This document shows positions 45,372 through 54,936 of a DNA stretch of 64,000 nt, piece after piece (the stretch's first letter is position 1; every line of letters begins with the position of its first letter). Source of the DNA: Seonamhaeicola maritimus (GTDB lineage Bacteria; Bacteroidota; Bacteroidia; Flavobacteriales; Flavobacteriaceae); NCBI RefSeq assembly GCF_008056315.1, contig NZ_VRKQ01000016.1, positions 62,517 to 126,516 of the forward strand, in the 5' to 3' direction. The position numbers were made by a program, and so were the translations under genes. The notes under the pieces were generated by a model, which was given only the letters and a program-made list of their open reading frames with translations, did no database searches and was not told the DNA's origin.

Positions 45372-45797
45372 ATGAAACAATTAATTACAATTTTATTTAT
45401 CGGGTTAATCAGTTTTTCTGTAAATGCTCAAGAGAAAAAAGCGAAAATAGAGTTTAAAACAGACACCATAGATTATGGTACTATAGAGAAAGGTTCTGAT
45501 GGAGTCCGTGTATTTGAATTTACTAATACTGGAGATGCTCCACTTATAATTTCTAATGTTAAATCATCATGTGGATGTACTATTCCGTCAAAACCAAAAG
45601 ATCCTATTATGCCAGGTAAAACTGGAGAGATTAAAGTAAAATATGATACTAATAGAGTAAATCCTATTAGAAAAACCATTACTGTAATTTCTAACGCAGA
45701 TACACCAACTGTTGCTTTAAAAATAAAAGGATTAGTTGTTGATTCTAGTAAAGCAAGTCTTTTGGAAAAGAAAAGTAAAAGTATAGTACAGCAATAA
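45372..45797 (+). CDS. DUF1573 domain protein, exported
   Basis: A 141-residue exported protein. The signal peptide ends SVNAQ (about residue 19). The remaining domain is a DUF1573 immunoglobulin-like fold: GTIEKGSDGVRVFEFTNTG, then the hallmark SSCGCTIPSKP and GEIKVKYDTN. The CGC pair could form a disulfide or bind metal. Function is unknown; this family is widespread in Bacteroidetes. It is monocistronic, with an unusually long leader, and converges on the aspartyl protease gene. Confidence 0.9.
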   Translation: MKQLITILFIGLISFSVNAQEKKAKIEFKTDTIDYGTIEKGSDGVRVFEFTNTGDAPLIISNVKSSCGCTIPSKPKDPIMPGKTGEIKVKYDTNRVNPIRKTITVISNADTPTVALKIKGLVVDSSKASLLEKKSKSIVQQ

Positions 45798-45818
45798 ACT
45801 TTCATCTACATAAAATTT

Positions 45819-45851
45819 AAAGGCTTAAATCAATGATTTAAGTCTTTTTTA
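45819..45851. terminator. Bidirectional terminator
   Basis: GGCTTAAATC/GATTTAAGTC stem with a 3-nt loop and T runs on both strands, between the convergent DUF1573 and protease genes. Confidence 0.8.
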
Positions 45852-47186
45852 TTATAATAAACTTTCCAATTTGAAACTATAAGTTAATACTTGTGCATCC
45901 CGCTCCACTTTTAATTTAATATATCTTCCTGCATAATCATAAAACATCAACATAATTTGCTGTAAAGAAAATTGGTGCGTAGACTTTCCGTTTATTGACA
46001 AAACCACATCCCCCTTCATTAAACCAGCTTTTTCAGCGGGTGAACCTTCTCTAAGCTCAACAATTGCATATGCAGGCTTTAAAACCATTTTAGACCTTCT
46101 ATCTAGTAAAAATGTAACCCCCCTTTGATTAGCATTCTGATTGTTATCATCAAAACCTCGTCTTAAAGTTTCATATTCCTTAACAAATCTAACTCCATTA
46201 TGAGCTAACTCTATACCACTTTTATTATAACTAAATTTCTGTTTAAAATTCCTATTCTTCCTCAGTGTCATTAAGCTGTTTCTATAATCCATAATAATAT
46301 TAAAACGCTTTAAAATATTGCCTGACATACTTCCATTTCTACCTCTAACCTTTTTTGCAAAAATGATTGAAGTTGAGTCAGGATAAGCCACATTAGGTTT
46401 ATTAAGTTGAAAGCTTTTTAATGAAAATGATTCTGCTTTTCCTCTTTTTCCGTAAACACTTCCACTTAATCCATGTCCTAAAAAATCTCTAAAAAATTTA
46501 TTTCCTGAGGTTATGCCTAAAGAATCATCTTCGAACAACCACAAACTATCACTTCCTCCAGAATCAATTAATAACTTTACTGGAATCTTTTTATCATTTA
46601 AGCTAACTTCTGCATTTACGTATGGTTTATCATTATAAAACTCCAAATTTAAGCGCTCGCAATTCTTACATTTTTTGTATTTAAATATTTTAGGTTCTAT
46701 CAATTCAATAAAACTAGAAGAATAATTAATTTTAACAACAAAATCTCTGAATACGTCTAAACCAATAATACCATGAATTGGTGCTCCCAACCTTGGTCCA
46801 AAATTCAAATCTAAACCATAAACCGCAAACAAATCTTGGTTAAGTTTAATGGCATCTCCTATTTTAAAAATATTGTTTCTAGACTTTAATGCTTCAACAG
46901 CTTCTCCCGCCCCTAAACCTCTTATATAAATGGTTTCTGTGTTTTTTATCTTTAAAGTATCTGAGACATTCAAAAAATTAAAAATTATAGGTTTGCTCAC
47001 CCCTGTATCCAATATAAATGACAACTCAACACCATTAACTTCAACAGGTATTATCATTAAATTATTAATAAGTTTGAAACTTATTTTGTCTAATCCCTTT
47101 TTATTTTGAATAATAAATTTGTTCTGAGAAGGTGCCAAATTGGATAAACAGAAAAATAGAAAAAAAAGGTATAAAATCTTTTTCAT
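45852..47186 (-). CDS. Retropepsin-like aspartyl protease with PDZ domain
   Basis: A 444-residue exported protein. A signal peptide (to about 20, NLAPSQ) precedes two retropepsin-like halves: FILDTGVSKPII gives the first catalytic Asp motif DTG, and LLIDSGGSDSLWLF gives the second as DSG. A PDZ domain closes the protein (AIVELREGSPAEKAGLMKGDVVLSING). A single chain with two halves can form the active site by itself. It may be a periplasmic protease that acts in protein quality control, by family. Its terminator is shared with the DUF1573 gene. Confidence 0.88.
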   Translation of the reverse strand: MKKILYLFFLFFCLSNLAPSQNKFIIQNKKGLDKISFKLINNLMIIPVEVNGVELSFILDTGVSKPIIFNFLNVSDTLKIKNTETIYIRGLGAGEAVEALKSRNNIFKIGDAIKLNQDLFAVYGLDLNFGPRLGAPIHGIIGLDVFRDFVVKINYSSSFIELIEPKIFKYKKCKNCERLNLEFYNDKPYVNAEVSLNDKKIPVKLLIDSGGSDSLWLFEDDSLGITSGNKFFRDFLGHGLSGSVYGKRGKAESFSLKSFQLNKPNVAYPDSTSIIFAKKVRGRNGSMSGNILKRFNIIMDYRNSLMTLRKNRNFKQKFSYNKSGIELAHNGVRFVKEYETLRRGFDDNNQNANQRGVTFLLDRRSKMVLKPAYAIVELREGSPAEKAGLMKGDVVLSINGKSTHQFSLQQIMLMFYDYAGRYIKLKVERDAQVLTYSFKLESLL

Positions 47187-47309
47187 TAAAGGTTTGTATC
47201 ATTTACATAATCAATTTACAAATCTTTTTATAAGCTATAGTATTTAACTATGTATTTTAAAAAAACTTTAAGATAATTTTCTCAACTTTGCACACTAAAC
47301 AAGAATCTG

Positions 47310-48500
47310 ATGCCTACTATATCTAAAAAGGGACAATTAATGCCAGAATCTCCAATAAGGAAATTGGTCCCATATGCAGAAAAAGCAGCAAAAGACGGAA
47401 AACAAATATATCACCTAAACATAGGTCAACCCGATATAAAAACTCCAGAAGTAGCATTACAGGCGGTAAAAGAAAATACTGTAGAAATTTTATCTTATTC
47501 TCGTTCAGAAGGATCTGAAACCTATAGGGAAAAATTAGCTAAATATTATGATCGCAATAAAATAAGCGTTTCTCCAAAAGACATTGTTGTTACTACAGGG
47601 GCTAGTGAAGCTATTGCTTTCATTTTTGGTAGTATTATGGATGTTGATGACGAAGTAATTATTTGCGAACCTTTTTACGCTAACTATATTGCTTTTGCTA
47701 CTGCCGCTAGTATAAAGGTTGTTCCAATAGTTTCTAATATAGAAGATAACTTTGCCTTACCAGCTATAGAAGAATTCGAGAAACTTATTACGCCTAAAAC
47801 AAAGGCTATTATGATATGTAATCCAGGAAATCCTACTGGGTGCTTATATTCTGAAAAAGAAGTAAAACAATTGGCAGATATTGTTAAACGTCATGATTTG
47901 TTTTTAATTTCTGATGAAGTTTACCGTGAATTTACTTATGATGGTAATTCGCACTTTTCCATTTTAGAATTAGAAGGTTTAGATGAACATACTATTATGA
48001 TAGATTCTGTTTCTAAACGATATAGCATGTGCGGGGCCAGAGTTGGGTGTTTGGTTACAAAAAATGAAAATGTAAGGCATACTGTTTTAAAATTTGCTCA
48101 AGCGCGCTTAAGTCCTCCAACCTACGCTCAAATAGCCAGTGAAGCTGCCTTAAATACGCCTCAAAGTTATTTTGAAGATGTAAAAAATAAATACATTAAA
48201 CGTAGAGATACCCTAATATCAGAATTAAACAAGATCGATAAGGTTAAAGTGGCTACTCCAAAAGGAGCTTTTTACTGCATTGTTGAATTACCAGTAAAAA
48301 ATGCAGACCATTTTGCCCAATGGCTTTTAGAGTCTTTTGATGTTGATAATGAAACTGTTATGGTGGCACCGGCCAGCGGCTTCTATTCTACTCCAGGAAT
48401 AGGTATAAACCAAATAAGAATTGCCTACGTACTTAACAGAAGGAGCTTGGTAAAAGCCGTTAATATCATAAAAAAAGCCCTAAAAGTTTATAAAGACTAG
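47310..48500 (+). CDS. PLP-dependent aminotransferase (class I/II)
   Basis: A 396-residue fold-type I enzyme. The PLP lysine is Lys236 in SVSKRYSMCGARVG; other PLP contacts are TTGASEAI, CNPGNPTG and LISDEVYREF. It resembles aspartate/aromatic aminotransferases; the amino acid it uses cannot be told by reading alone. The murB start overlaps its stop by one base, so the pair is translationally coupled though the pathways differ. Confidence 0.93.
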   Translation: MPTISKKGQLMPESPIRKLVPYAEKAAKDGKQIYHLNIGQPDIKTPEVALQAVKENTVEILSYSRSEGSETYREKLAKYYDRNKISVSPKDIVVTTGASEAIAFIFGSIMDVDDEVIICEPFYANYIAFATAASIKVVPIVSNIEDNFALPAIEEFEKLITPKTKAIMICNPGNPTGCLYSEKEVKQLADIVKRHDLFLISDEVYREFTYDGNSHFSILELEGLDEHTIMIDSVSKRYSMCGARVGCLVTKNENVRHTVLKFAQARLSPPTYAQIASEAALNTPQSYFEDVKNKYIKRRDTLISELNKIDKVKVATPKGAFYCIVELPVKNADHFAQWLLESFDVDNETVMVAPASGFYSTPGIGINQIRIAYVLNRRSLVKAVNIIKKALKVYKD

Positions 48501-49519
48501 TGCATATAAAGCAAAACATATCTTTAAAACCTTACAATACTTTTGGCATTGATGTAAATGCTAAATATTTTGTTTCTGTTTCAAATATTGAGGATTTAAT
48601 AGATGTTTTAAAGCTTGAAAACCACCCTAACAAACTTCTATTGGGTGGTGGCAGTAATATGTTATTAACCAAAGACTTTGATGGTTTAGTAATTCATATA
48701 AATTTAAAAGGAATTGAAATAATTTCTAAAGGTGACCAAAACCAAGGTGTAACAATAAAAGTCAATGCAGGTGAAAACTGGCATGAATTTGTACTTTGGT
48801 GCTTAAAAAACGATTTTGGAGGTATTGAGAATTTATCTTTAATCCCTGGAAATGTAGGTACTGCACCTATTCAAAATATTGGTGCTTATGGTGTAGAGTT
48901 AAAAGATGTTTTTGAGTCGTGTGAGGCTTTATCCTTAGATTCTAAATCCATTAAAACGTTTTCAAAAGAAGATTGCAAATTTGGTTATAGAAACTCAGTA
49001 TTTAAAAATACTGAAAGAGGAAAGCATATTATAACTAGCGTTACTTTTAAATTAACAAAACAAAGTCACAAACTAAATATTAATTACGGAGCTATTACTT
49101 CTGAATTGAATAAAATGGGAGTTAAAGCCCCTACAATTCAAGATGTATCAAAAGCAGTAATATTTATTCGTGAGAGTAAATTACCAAACCCTAAAGAAAT
49201 TGGAAACAGTGGTAGTTTCTTTAAAAACCCTGTAATTTCAAAAGATTTATTTAATCAACTTCAAGACAATTTTGAAGATATTCCAAGTTATGCTGTTTCA
49301 GAAGATGAAGTAAAAGTTCCTGCCGGTTGGCTAATTGAAAAAGCCGGATTTAAAGGTAAGCGGTTTGGTGATTATGGTATACATAAAAAACAAGCTTTGG
49401 TATTAGTTAATTACGGAAACGCTAACGGAGAAGACATCGTTAAACTTTCTAAATTGATCCAAAAAACAATAAAAAGATTATTCAACGTTTCTATTGAAGC
49501 TGAAGTTAATATCATATAA
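48500..49519 (+). CDS. murB: UDP-N-acetylenolpyruvoylglucosamine reductase
   Basis: A 339-residue FAD enzyme that makes UDP-MurNAc, an early step in peptidoglycan synthesis. The FAD domain starts NTFGIDVNAKYFVSVSN with LGGGSNMLLT, then LSLIPGNVGTAPIQNIGAYGVE, and the active-site serine lies in NSGSFFKNP. It is the longer MurB form. Start is GTG at 48500, sharing one base with the stop TAG of the aminotransferase gene. Confidence 0.96.
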   Translation: MHIKQNISLKPYNTFGIDVNAKYFVSVSNIEDLIDVLKLENHPNKLLLGGGSNMLLTKDFDGLVIHINLKGIEIISKGDQNQGVTIKVNAGENWHEFVLWCLKNDFGGIENLSLIPGNVGTAPIQNIGAYGVELKDVFESCEALSLDSKSIKTFSKEDCKFGYRNSVFKNTERGKHIITSVTFKLTKQSHKLNINYGAITSELNKMGVKAPTIQDVSKAVIFIRESKLPNPKEIGNSGSFFKNPVISKDLFNQLQDNFEDIPSYAVSEDEVKVPAGWLIEKAGFKGKRFGDYGIHKKQALVLVNYGNANGEDIVKLSKLIQKTIKRLFNVSIEAEVNII

Positions 49520-49534
49520 TGTCATAGAAATTTC

Positions 49535-49542
49535 TAACTTTG
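49535..49542 (+). promoter_or_regulatory. -7 promoter box of the sigma/anti-sigma operon
   Basis: TAACTTTG matches TAnnTTTG, 35 bp before the sigma start. It is a housekeeping-type box, unlike the ECF promoter at 11.2 kb. Confidence 0.55.
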
Positions 49543-49576
49543 GAATAATTTAAATAGCGCTTAAACCAAATTTACC

Positions 49577-50107
49577 TTGATAACACCAATAGAAAAAGAA
49601 ATAGTTGGCCTTTTAGAGTTAGGTGATAAAAAAGCCATGTCTTTATTATATGATAATTATGCAGATTCCCTGTATGGTGTTATAAAAAAGGTTATTTCAG
49701 ACAACGAAACTGCACAAGATGTTCTTCAAGAAAGTTTTGTAAAAATTTGGCGTTATTCAAAAAAATACGATGCTTCTAAGGCCAAATTATTTACTTGGCT
49801 ATATAGAATAGCATATAATACTGCCATTGATAAAGTAAGGTCTCTAAAAAACAAAAGTGGTAAAGAAGTCCAAATTGAGACTTCAGTCGTATATAAATTT
49901 ACAGCAGATAGTATTAATCAAGACGTTTTAGATATAAAAAAACATCTAAATACGCTTGAGGAAAAATATCAAATAGTGATTAATGCACTCTTTTTTGAGG
50001 GCATGACACAACAAGAAGCTAGTGATGAATTAGATATTCCGCTAGGTACAATTAAATCGAGATTAAAAATTGGATTACGCGAATTGAAAAAAATTTACAA
50101 TCCTTAA
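49577..50107 (+). CDS. ECF RNA polymerase sigma factor
   Basis: A 176-residue sigma factor with regions 2 and 4. Region 2 includes AQDVLQESFVKIWRYS and FTWLYRIAYNTAIDKVRSLK; region 4 includes MTQQEASDELDIPLGTIKSRLKIGLRELKK. The start is TTG at 49577 because no ATG precedes the conserved helix. The gene is followed 12 bp later by its anti-sigma factor, the standard pairing. Its target promoter is not visible here. Confidence 0.94.
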   Translation: MITPIEKEIVGLLELGDKKAMSLLYDNYADSLYGVIKKVISDNETAQDVLQESFVKIWRYSKKYDASKAKLFTWLYRIAYNTAIDKVRSLKNKSGKEVQIETSVVYKFTADSINQDVLDIKKHLNTLEEKYQIVINALFFEGMTQQEASDELDIPLGTIKSRLKIGLRELKKIYNP

Positions 50108-50118
50108 CTAACAAAGTC

Positions 50119-50907
50119 ATGAATGAGAAAATAACTACTTTTTTAAATTCTGGCCTCTTAGAAAAATATCTAATAGGTGAAACTACTTCTGCCGAAACGG
50201 AAATGGTTGAAACTTATATTTCAAAATTTCCTGAAGTACAGAATACGTATAATACATTACAGTACAATCTTGAGATTGTAGCAAAGAGTAATGCTGTTGA
50301 AGCTCCTAAACATATTTTAAATAATATTTTAGAAGAACTTGACGATGCTCAAGTAATCAAAATGAATACAAAAAGAACGCAAAAACTTTGGTATAAATAC
50401 ACTGTTGCAGCAAGTGTTGTTGCCATATTATTTGCTTGTACATCATATTTATTTTACAATCAAAACAAACAACTTTCTGAAGAAAACCAGATTGTAGTTG
50501 ATGAAATTTTTGATTTAAGAGGCGATATAGAGCAAAACAACAAAATGCTTGACAATGTTATGCGGCAGTTATTGAAGCTTAACAATCCTGAAACAGCAAA
50601 ATACATCATTAATGGTAATGATAGAGCTAAAGACCTTAAAACCGTTGCTTATATAAATCCAAAGGAAAAAACTTCTATGATTGACATAGTATCCTTACCA
50701 GAATTACCAGAAGAGCAATGCTACCAAATATGGGCAGAATTACAAGGTAAAATGGTTAATTTAGGAATATTAGATAAGGCAGACAGACAACTAAGAGCTA
50801 TACCATATACAGAAGATGCCTTAGCTTTAAACATAACTATAGAGCCTAAAGGTGGTAATGATATTGCTTCATTAGAAAATAAAGTTGCAGAAATTAGTTT
50901 GCAATAA
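50119..50907 (+). CDS. Anti-sigma factor, RskA type
   Basis: A 262-residue single-pass membrane protein. The N-terminal cytoplasmic part (about 1-90) should bind the sigma factor; a membrane helix lies at about 95-117 (YTVAASVVAILFACTSYLFY); a short coiled coil and the RskA periplasmic domain follow (VSLPELPEEQCYQIWAEL, ALNITIEPKGG). Such proteins hold the sigma factor until a stress leads to proteolysis. It is encoded 12 bp downstream of the sigma gene. Confidence 0.92.
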   Translation: MNEKITTFLNSGLLEKYLIGETTSAETEMVETYISKFPEVQNTYNTLQYNLEIVAKSNAVEAPKHILNNILEELDDAQVIKMNTKRTQKLWYKYTVAASVVAILFACTSYLFYNQNKQLSEENQIVVDEIFDLRGDIEQNNKMLDNVMRQLLKLNNPETAKYIINGNDRAKDLKTVAYINPKEKTSMIDIVSLPELPEEQCYQIWAELQGKMVNLGILDKADRQLRAIPYTEDALALNITIEPKGGNDIASLENKVAEISLQ

Positions 50908-50925
50908 AACATTAACTTCTTCAAA

Positions 50926-50962
50926 TAAAAAGGCTCGATTCAACAATGAATCGAGCCTTTTA
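50926..50962. terminator. Bidirectional terminator
   Basis: AAAAGGCTCGATTCA pairs with TGAATCGAGCCTTTT around a very short loop. It serves the anti-sigma gene and, from the other side, aqpZ. Confidence 0.88.
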
Positions 50963-50981
50963 TGTTTTATAAATTCTATTA

Positions 50982-51668
50982 TTACTCTTTATCAAATAAT
51001 GCTTTATGAATAAACCCAGCCACTATTGCTCCAGCTATTGGGGCAACCCAAAACAACCATAACTGACCAGTATAATCTCCTCCTGCAAATAAAGCTTGAC
51101 TTGTAGATCTTGCAGGATTAACAGAAGTATTAGTAATAGGAATACTAATTAAATGAATAAGCGTTAAACCTAATCCAATAGCTATTGGGGCAAAACCCTT
51201 TGGTGCTCTTTCATTAGTACTTCCTAAAATAATCAATAGGAAAAATGCGGTTAATAAGAACTCAGCAATTAAGGCTGCTGTCATGGAATAACCATCAGGG
51301 GATAAATTTGCATAACCATTAGCAGCAAAACCACCAATAGATTCAACACCTGCCTTGTTGGTAACAATTAAATATAAAGCTCCAGCTGCAACAAAAGCAC
51401 CAATTAATTGTGCAATAATGTAACCTACTAAATCTTTAGCTTCAAACTTACCTCCTGCCCATAATCCAAAAGATACAGCAGGATTAAAATGTCCACCAGA
51501 AATATGCCCCACAGCATATGCCATTGTTAATACTGTAAGACCAAAAGCTAGGGCAACCCCAGCAAATCCAATGCCCAATTCTGGAAAACCTGCTGCAAAT
51601 ACTGCACTACCACAACCCCCAAAGACGAGCCAAAACGTTCCGAAAAATTCTGCAAATAATTTTTTCAT
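50982..51668 (-). CDS. aqpZ: Aquaporin Z family water channel
   Basis: A 228-residue six-helix channel of the MIP family. The two NPA boxes are in HFNPAVSFG and SVNPARSTS. The selectivity residues around the second box, with Arg after NPA, suit a water channel. AqpZ is called from overall likeness and length; a glycerol facilitator would be longer. Confidence 0.93.
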   Translation of the reverse strand: MKKLFAEFFGTFWLVFGGCGSAVFAAGFPELGIGFAGVALAFGLTVLTMAYAVGHISGGHFNPAVSFGLWAGGKFEAKDLVGYIIAQLIGAFVAAGALYLIVTNKAGVESIGGFAANGYANLSPDGYSMTAALIAEFLLTAFFLLIILGSTNERAPKGFAPIAIGLGLTLIHLISIPITNTSVNPARSTSQALFAGGDYTGQLWLFWVAPIAGAIVAGFIHKALFDKE

Positions 51669-51788
51669 AATTTTAAGTTTAATTAGTTAGTAATTCAATG
51701 TACAAATTATTTATGTGACACAGAAACAAGCACTTAGTCACATTTCCTTTTGTTACCTCTATTTGAAGAAAATATTTGATAAAAGTAT

Positions 51789-51796
51789 TACCTTTG
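51789..51796 (+). promoter_or_regulatory. -7 promoter box of the membrane protein-GT2-sigma-Nramp operon
   Basis: TACCTTTG matches TAnnTTTG, 16 bp before the ATG at 51812. It shows that an earlier in-frame TTG (51776) is upstream of the transcript. Confidence 0.6.
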
Positions 51797-51811
51797 TCCA
51801 AAATAAATTCA

Positions 51812-52015
51812 ATGAAACTTTTCTTAATTACAGTTCTAATATTAGGTATTGCCATTGCAGGTATAGCTATTAAAATATGGGCAAAAAAAGACGGTAAATT
51901 TGCTGGTACTTGTGCAAGTCAAAATCCTGTTTTGAATAAAGAAGGGGAAGCTTGTGGATTCTGTGGAAAAACACCAGATCAGTTTTCAGATTGTAATGAA
52001 CCTCAACACTCATAA
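51812..52015 (+). CDS. Small membrane protein with a cysteine-rich tail
   Basis: A 67-residue protein with one N-terminal membrane segment (LFLITVLILGIAIAGIAIKIW) and a periplasmic or cytosolic tail with four cysteines (GTCASQN, ACGFCGK, DCNEPQ). The CxxC pair plus two more cysteines suggests metal binding or disulfides. I do not recognise the family by name. The ATG at 51812 is chosen because the promoter box lies at 51789. It is 6 bp upstream of the glycosyltransferase gene. Confidence 0.75.
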   Translation: MKLFLITVLILGIAIAGIAIKIWAKKDGKFAGTCASQNPVLNKEGEACGFCGKTPDQFSDCNEPQHS

Positions 52016-52021
52016 TCTTTC

Positions 52022-53134
52022 ATGATATTACTTGATATTATTTACTATACATTTATTGTTATAGTTGGTATCCAAGTCTTATTCTACCTATTTCTCTTCG
52101 GACGGTTTTCCTTTTCAAAACCGAGTAAAAAATCTCCTAAAAAGATTTCAGTTTCTGTAATTATTTGTGCTAAAAATGAAGCTGAAAATTTAAAAAACTT
52201 TTTACCCTCAATTGTTTCACAAGAATATCCAGACTATGAGATAGTGCTCATAAATGATGCTTCACATGATGAAACTCTAGAAGTCATGGAAGCCTATAAA
52301 AGCAAATTCAACAATATTAAAATTGTTGATGTAAAAAATGTAGAAGCTTTCTGGGGAAACAAAAAATATGCATTAACACTTGGAATAAAGGCTTCCAAAA
52401 ATGATTACCTCCTTTTTACAGATGCCGATTGCAAACCCGTTTCTAAGTATTGGGTAAGAGAAATGAGTTCTCATTTTAACAATGATAAACATGTTATTCT
52501 CGGATACGGGGCTTATTCAAAAATTAAAAACTCCTTTTTAAACAAACTTATTAGATTTGAAACATTGGTTACTGCTATTCAGTATTTTTCATTTGCCAAA
52601 CTGGGTATTCCGTACATGGGAGTTGGCAGAAATCTGGCATACACTAAAAAGGAATTTTTTAATGCCAATGGGTTCATAAATCATATTCAAGTGCGTTCTG
52701 GTGATGACGATTTATTTATTAACCAAATAGCTACAAAAAGTAACACCACTATTTGCTATACTAAAGATAGTATCACAATATCCCCTCCTAAAACTTCATT
52801 TCAAGATTGGTTTAAACAAAAAAGAAGACATGTTTCCACAGCCAAATTTTATAAATTAAAGCATAAGGTATTACTAACGCTAGTTTTCTGTACACAATTT
52901 TTATTTTGGATTTTAAGTATAATACTATTAGCATCATTATTCAATTGGCAAATAGTATTGTCCTTATTTTTATTCAGAATAATTATTCAATACATTGTAT
53001 ACGGTCTATCTGCCAAAAAATTAGAAGAAACAGATTTACTGTGGCTACTTCCTTTTTTGGAATTCTTTTTAATTATATCTCAATTAACTATCTTTATAAA
53101 CAATCTTATTTCAAAACCTAACCATTGGAAATAA
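52022..53134 (+). CDS. Family 2 glycosyltransferase, membrane-associated
   Basis: A 370-residue GT-A enzyme. One membrane helix at the start is followed by the catalytic domain (about 42-270) with VSVIICAKNEAENL, VLINDASHDET and the DxD motif FTDADCKP; the acceptor loop has GDDDLFI and the QxxRR-like KQKRRH. Two or three membrane helices close the protein. It should add a sugar to a surface glycan or lipid. The sigma factor start overlaps its last 10 bp. Confidence 0.9.
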   Translation: MILLDIIYYTFIVIVGIQVLFYLFLFGRFSFSKPSKKSPKKISVSVIICAKNEAENLKNFLPSIVSQEYPDYEIVLINDASHDETLEVMEAYKSKFNNIKIVDVKNVEAFWGNKKYALTLGIKASKNDYLLFTDADCKPVSKYWVREMSSHFNNDKHVILGYGAYSKIKNSFLNKLIRFETLVTAIQYFSFAKLGIPYMGVGRNLAYTKKEFFNANGFINHIQVRSGDDDLFINQIATKSNTTICYTKDSITISPPKTSFQDWFKQKRRHVSTAKFYKLKHKVLLTLVFCTQFLFWILSIILLASLFNWQIVLSLFLFRIIIQYIVYGLSAKKLEETDLLWLLPFLEFFLIISQLTIFINNLISKPNHWK

Positions 53135-53673
53135 ATGATGCTATTAAACGCGCTAAGGAAAACGACCAAAAAGCGTTTAATTATTTACTAGATACTTTTT
53201 GGGATGATGTTTATGGCTTCCAGCTAAAGCGTGTTGAAAACGAAAATGATGCTGAAGATATCACTATCCAAACTTTCTCAAGAGCCTTTGATAGAATAGA
53301 AACTTTTGATGATTCTTTTAAGTTTAAAACATGGTTGATTACCATTTCAAAGAACATTCATATTGACCTATTGCGTAAAGAGAAAAAGTCTATATCTCAA
53401 ATGGTTTCTAATGACGAAAAATCGGTTCTACAAATTTTAGACGAATCACCTTCCATTGAAGATAAACTAATTACGGAACAACATCTAGCTAAATTGCTTA
53501 GGGACATAAAAAAACTAAAACCTCATTATCAACAAGTTATAAACTTGCGCTACTTTCAGGAGTTGAGCTATAAAGAAATCTCTAAAGACCTTAATGAGCC
53601 TATAAACAATGTGAAAGTAAAATTATTGCGAGCAAAAAAACTACTTGCCGAAATTATTCAAAATTCCAAATGA
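53125..53673 (+). CDS. ECF RNA polymerase sigma factor
   Basis: A 182-residue sigma factor. Region 2 has DAEDITIQTFSRAFDRIETF and FKTWLITISKNIHIDLLRK; region 4 has QELSYKEISKDLNEPINNVKVKLLRAKKLL. The start is TTG at 53125, overlapping the glycosyltransferase gene by 10 bp; no in-frame ATG exists nearby. No anti-sigma gene is adjacent; the Nramp-like gene overlaps it by 4 bp (ATGA). How it is held in check is not visible. Confidence 0.92.
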   Translation: MEINDAIKRAKENDQKAFNYLLDTFWDDVYGFQLKRVENENDAEDITIQTFSRAFDRIETFDDSFKFKTWLITISKNIHIDLLRKEKKSISQMVSNDEKSVLQILDESPSIEDKLITEQHLAKLLRDIKKLKPHYQQVINLRYFQELSYKEISKDLNEPINNVKVKLLRAKKLLAEIIQNSK

Positions 53674-54899
53674 TTAATAAGCTTAAATACTTAGGTCCTG
53701 GTTTATTATTTGCTGGAGCCGCTATTGGCGTATCGCATTTGGTTCAATCTACCAGAGCTGGTGCCGATTTTGGTTTAGGGTTACTTTGGGCTTTACTTTT
53801 AGCCAACTTATTTAAATACCCATTCTTTCAATTTGGCCCTAGGTATGCTGCTGCCACAGGTGAAAGTTTATTAGATGGCTATAAAAAACTTGGAAAAGGC
53901 ATATTAGTTACGTACTTCATTTTAACTTTTGCTACCATGTTCACCATTCAAACCGCTGTTACAATTGTTACTGCAGGTTTAGCTTCTTCTATATTCGGGA
54001 ATTTAGGTTTCAACCCAGTGCTGGCGGTTAAAGTATGGACTGTCATTGTACTAATAGTTTGTTTATTACTACTTATACTAGGTAAATACAAACTCTTAGA
54101 TAATATGATAAAGGTTATTATAATTATTTTATCAATTAGTACAATTTCGGCTGTAGTTATGGCTCTTTATGGGAATGACTCAAGTGTTTCACTTGCACAA
54201 GTATTCCCTAAAGAAACTGCTCAAGTAGCTTTCCTAATAGCTTTTATGGGGTGGATGCCTGCACCACTGGATATTTCGGTTTGGCACTCATTATGGGCGG
54301 TAGAAAAACGAAAAGATGATGAAGAATTCAAATCTAAATCAGCCTTATTCGATTTTAATGTTGGTTATATTGGCACAGTTATTTTAGGTATTGGTTTCGT
54401 ACTTCTAGGATGTCTGGTGATGTTTGGTTCAGGAGAAACTTTTAGTAATTCAGCTGGAGGTTTTTCAGGTCAACTCATACAAATGTATACCACTAGCTTA
54501 GGTGAATGGGCTTATATTTTAATTGGCATTGCTGCATTTACTACTATGTTTAGTACTACACTTACTTGTTTAGATGCTTCACCAAGAGCCATGGATAGAA
54601 CTTTGGAACTTTTAATTGGCAGAAACTATAAACGCGGTTATTTAGCGTGGATTCTATTGTTGGTTATTGGCACCATTGGCATATTTTTCTTTTTTGCATC
54701 AGAAATGGGACTACTTATAAAAATTGCAACCATTCTTTCGTTTATAACGGCGCCGTTCTACGCAATTATTAATTACAAATTAATCTCTGGTAACCACACA
54801 CCTAAAGAATGGCGGCCTAACATAAAAATGCATGTTTTAAGTTGGTGTGGTATGATCTTTTTAATAGGATTTAGCATCTGGTACCTTATTACTTTATAA
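53670..54899 (+). CDS. Nramp-related divalent metal transporter
   Basis: A 409-residue transporter with about eleven helices, built like Nramp (MntH). However, the metal-site motifs differ: where TM1 normally has DPGN this protein has GVSH ([20 protein letters not shown]), and where TM6 has MPH it has MPA ([14 protein letters not shown]). So it belongs to a divergent clade whose substrate may not be Mn or Fe. It overlaps the sigma gene by 4 bp (ATGA), so it is translationally coupled. Confidence 0.85.
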   Translation: MINKLKYLGPGLLFAGAAIGVSHLVQSTRAGADFGLGLLWALLLANLFKYPFFQFGPRYAAATGESLLDGYKKLGKGILVTYFILTFATMFTIQTAVTIVTAGLASSIFGNLGFNPVLAVKVWTVIVLIVCLLLLILGKYKLLDNMIKVIIIILSISTISAVVMALYGNDSSVSLAQVFPKETAQVAFLIAFMGWMPAPLDISVWHSLWAVEKRKDDEEFKSKSALFDFNVGYIGTVILGIGFVLLGCLVMFGSGETFSNSAGGFSGQLIQMYTTSLGEWAYILIGIAAFTTMFSTTLTCLDASPRAMDRTLELLIGRNYKRGYLAWILLLVIGTIGIFFFFASEMGLLIKIATILSFITAPFYAIINYKLISGNHTPKEWRPNIKMHVLSWCGMIFLIGFSIWYLITL

Positions 54900-54911
54900 A
54901 AGAATACTTTG

Positions 54912-54919
54912 TATCTTTG
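54912..54919 (+). promoter_or_regulatory. -7 promoter box of lipA
   Basis: TATCTTTG matches TAnnTTTG, 17 bp before the lipA ATG at 54937. Confidence 0.6.
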
Positions 54920-54936
54920 CGTTTCATTTTTTGACT

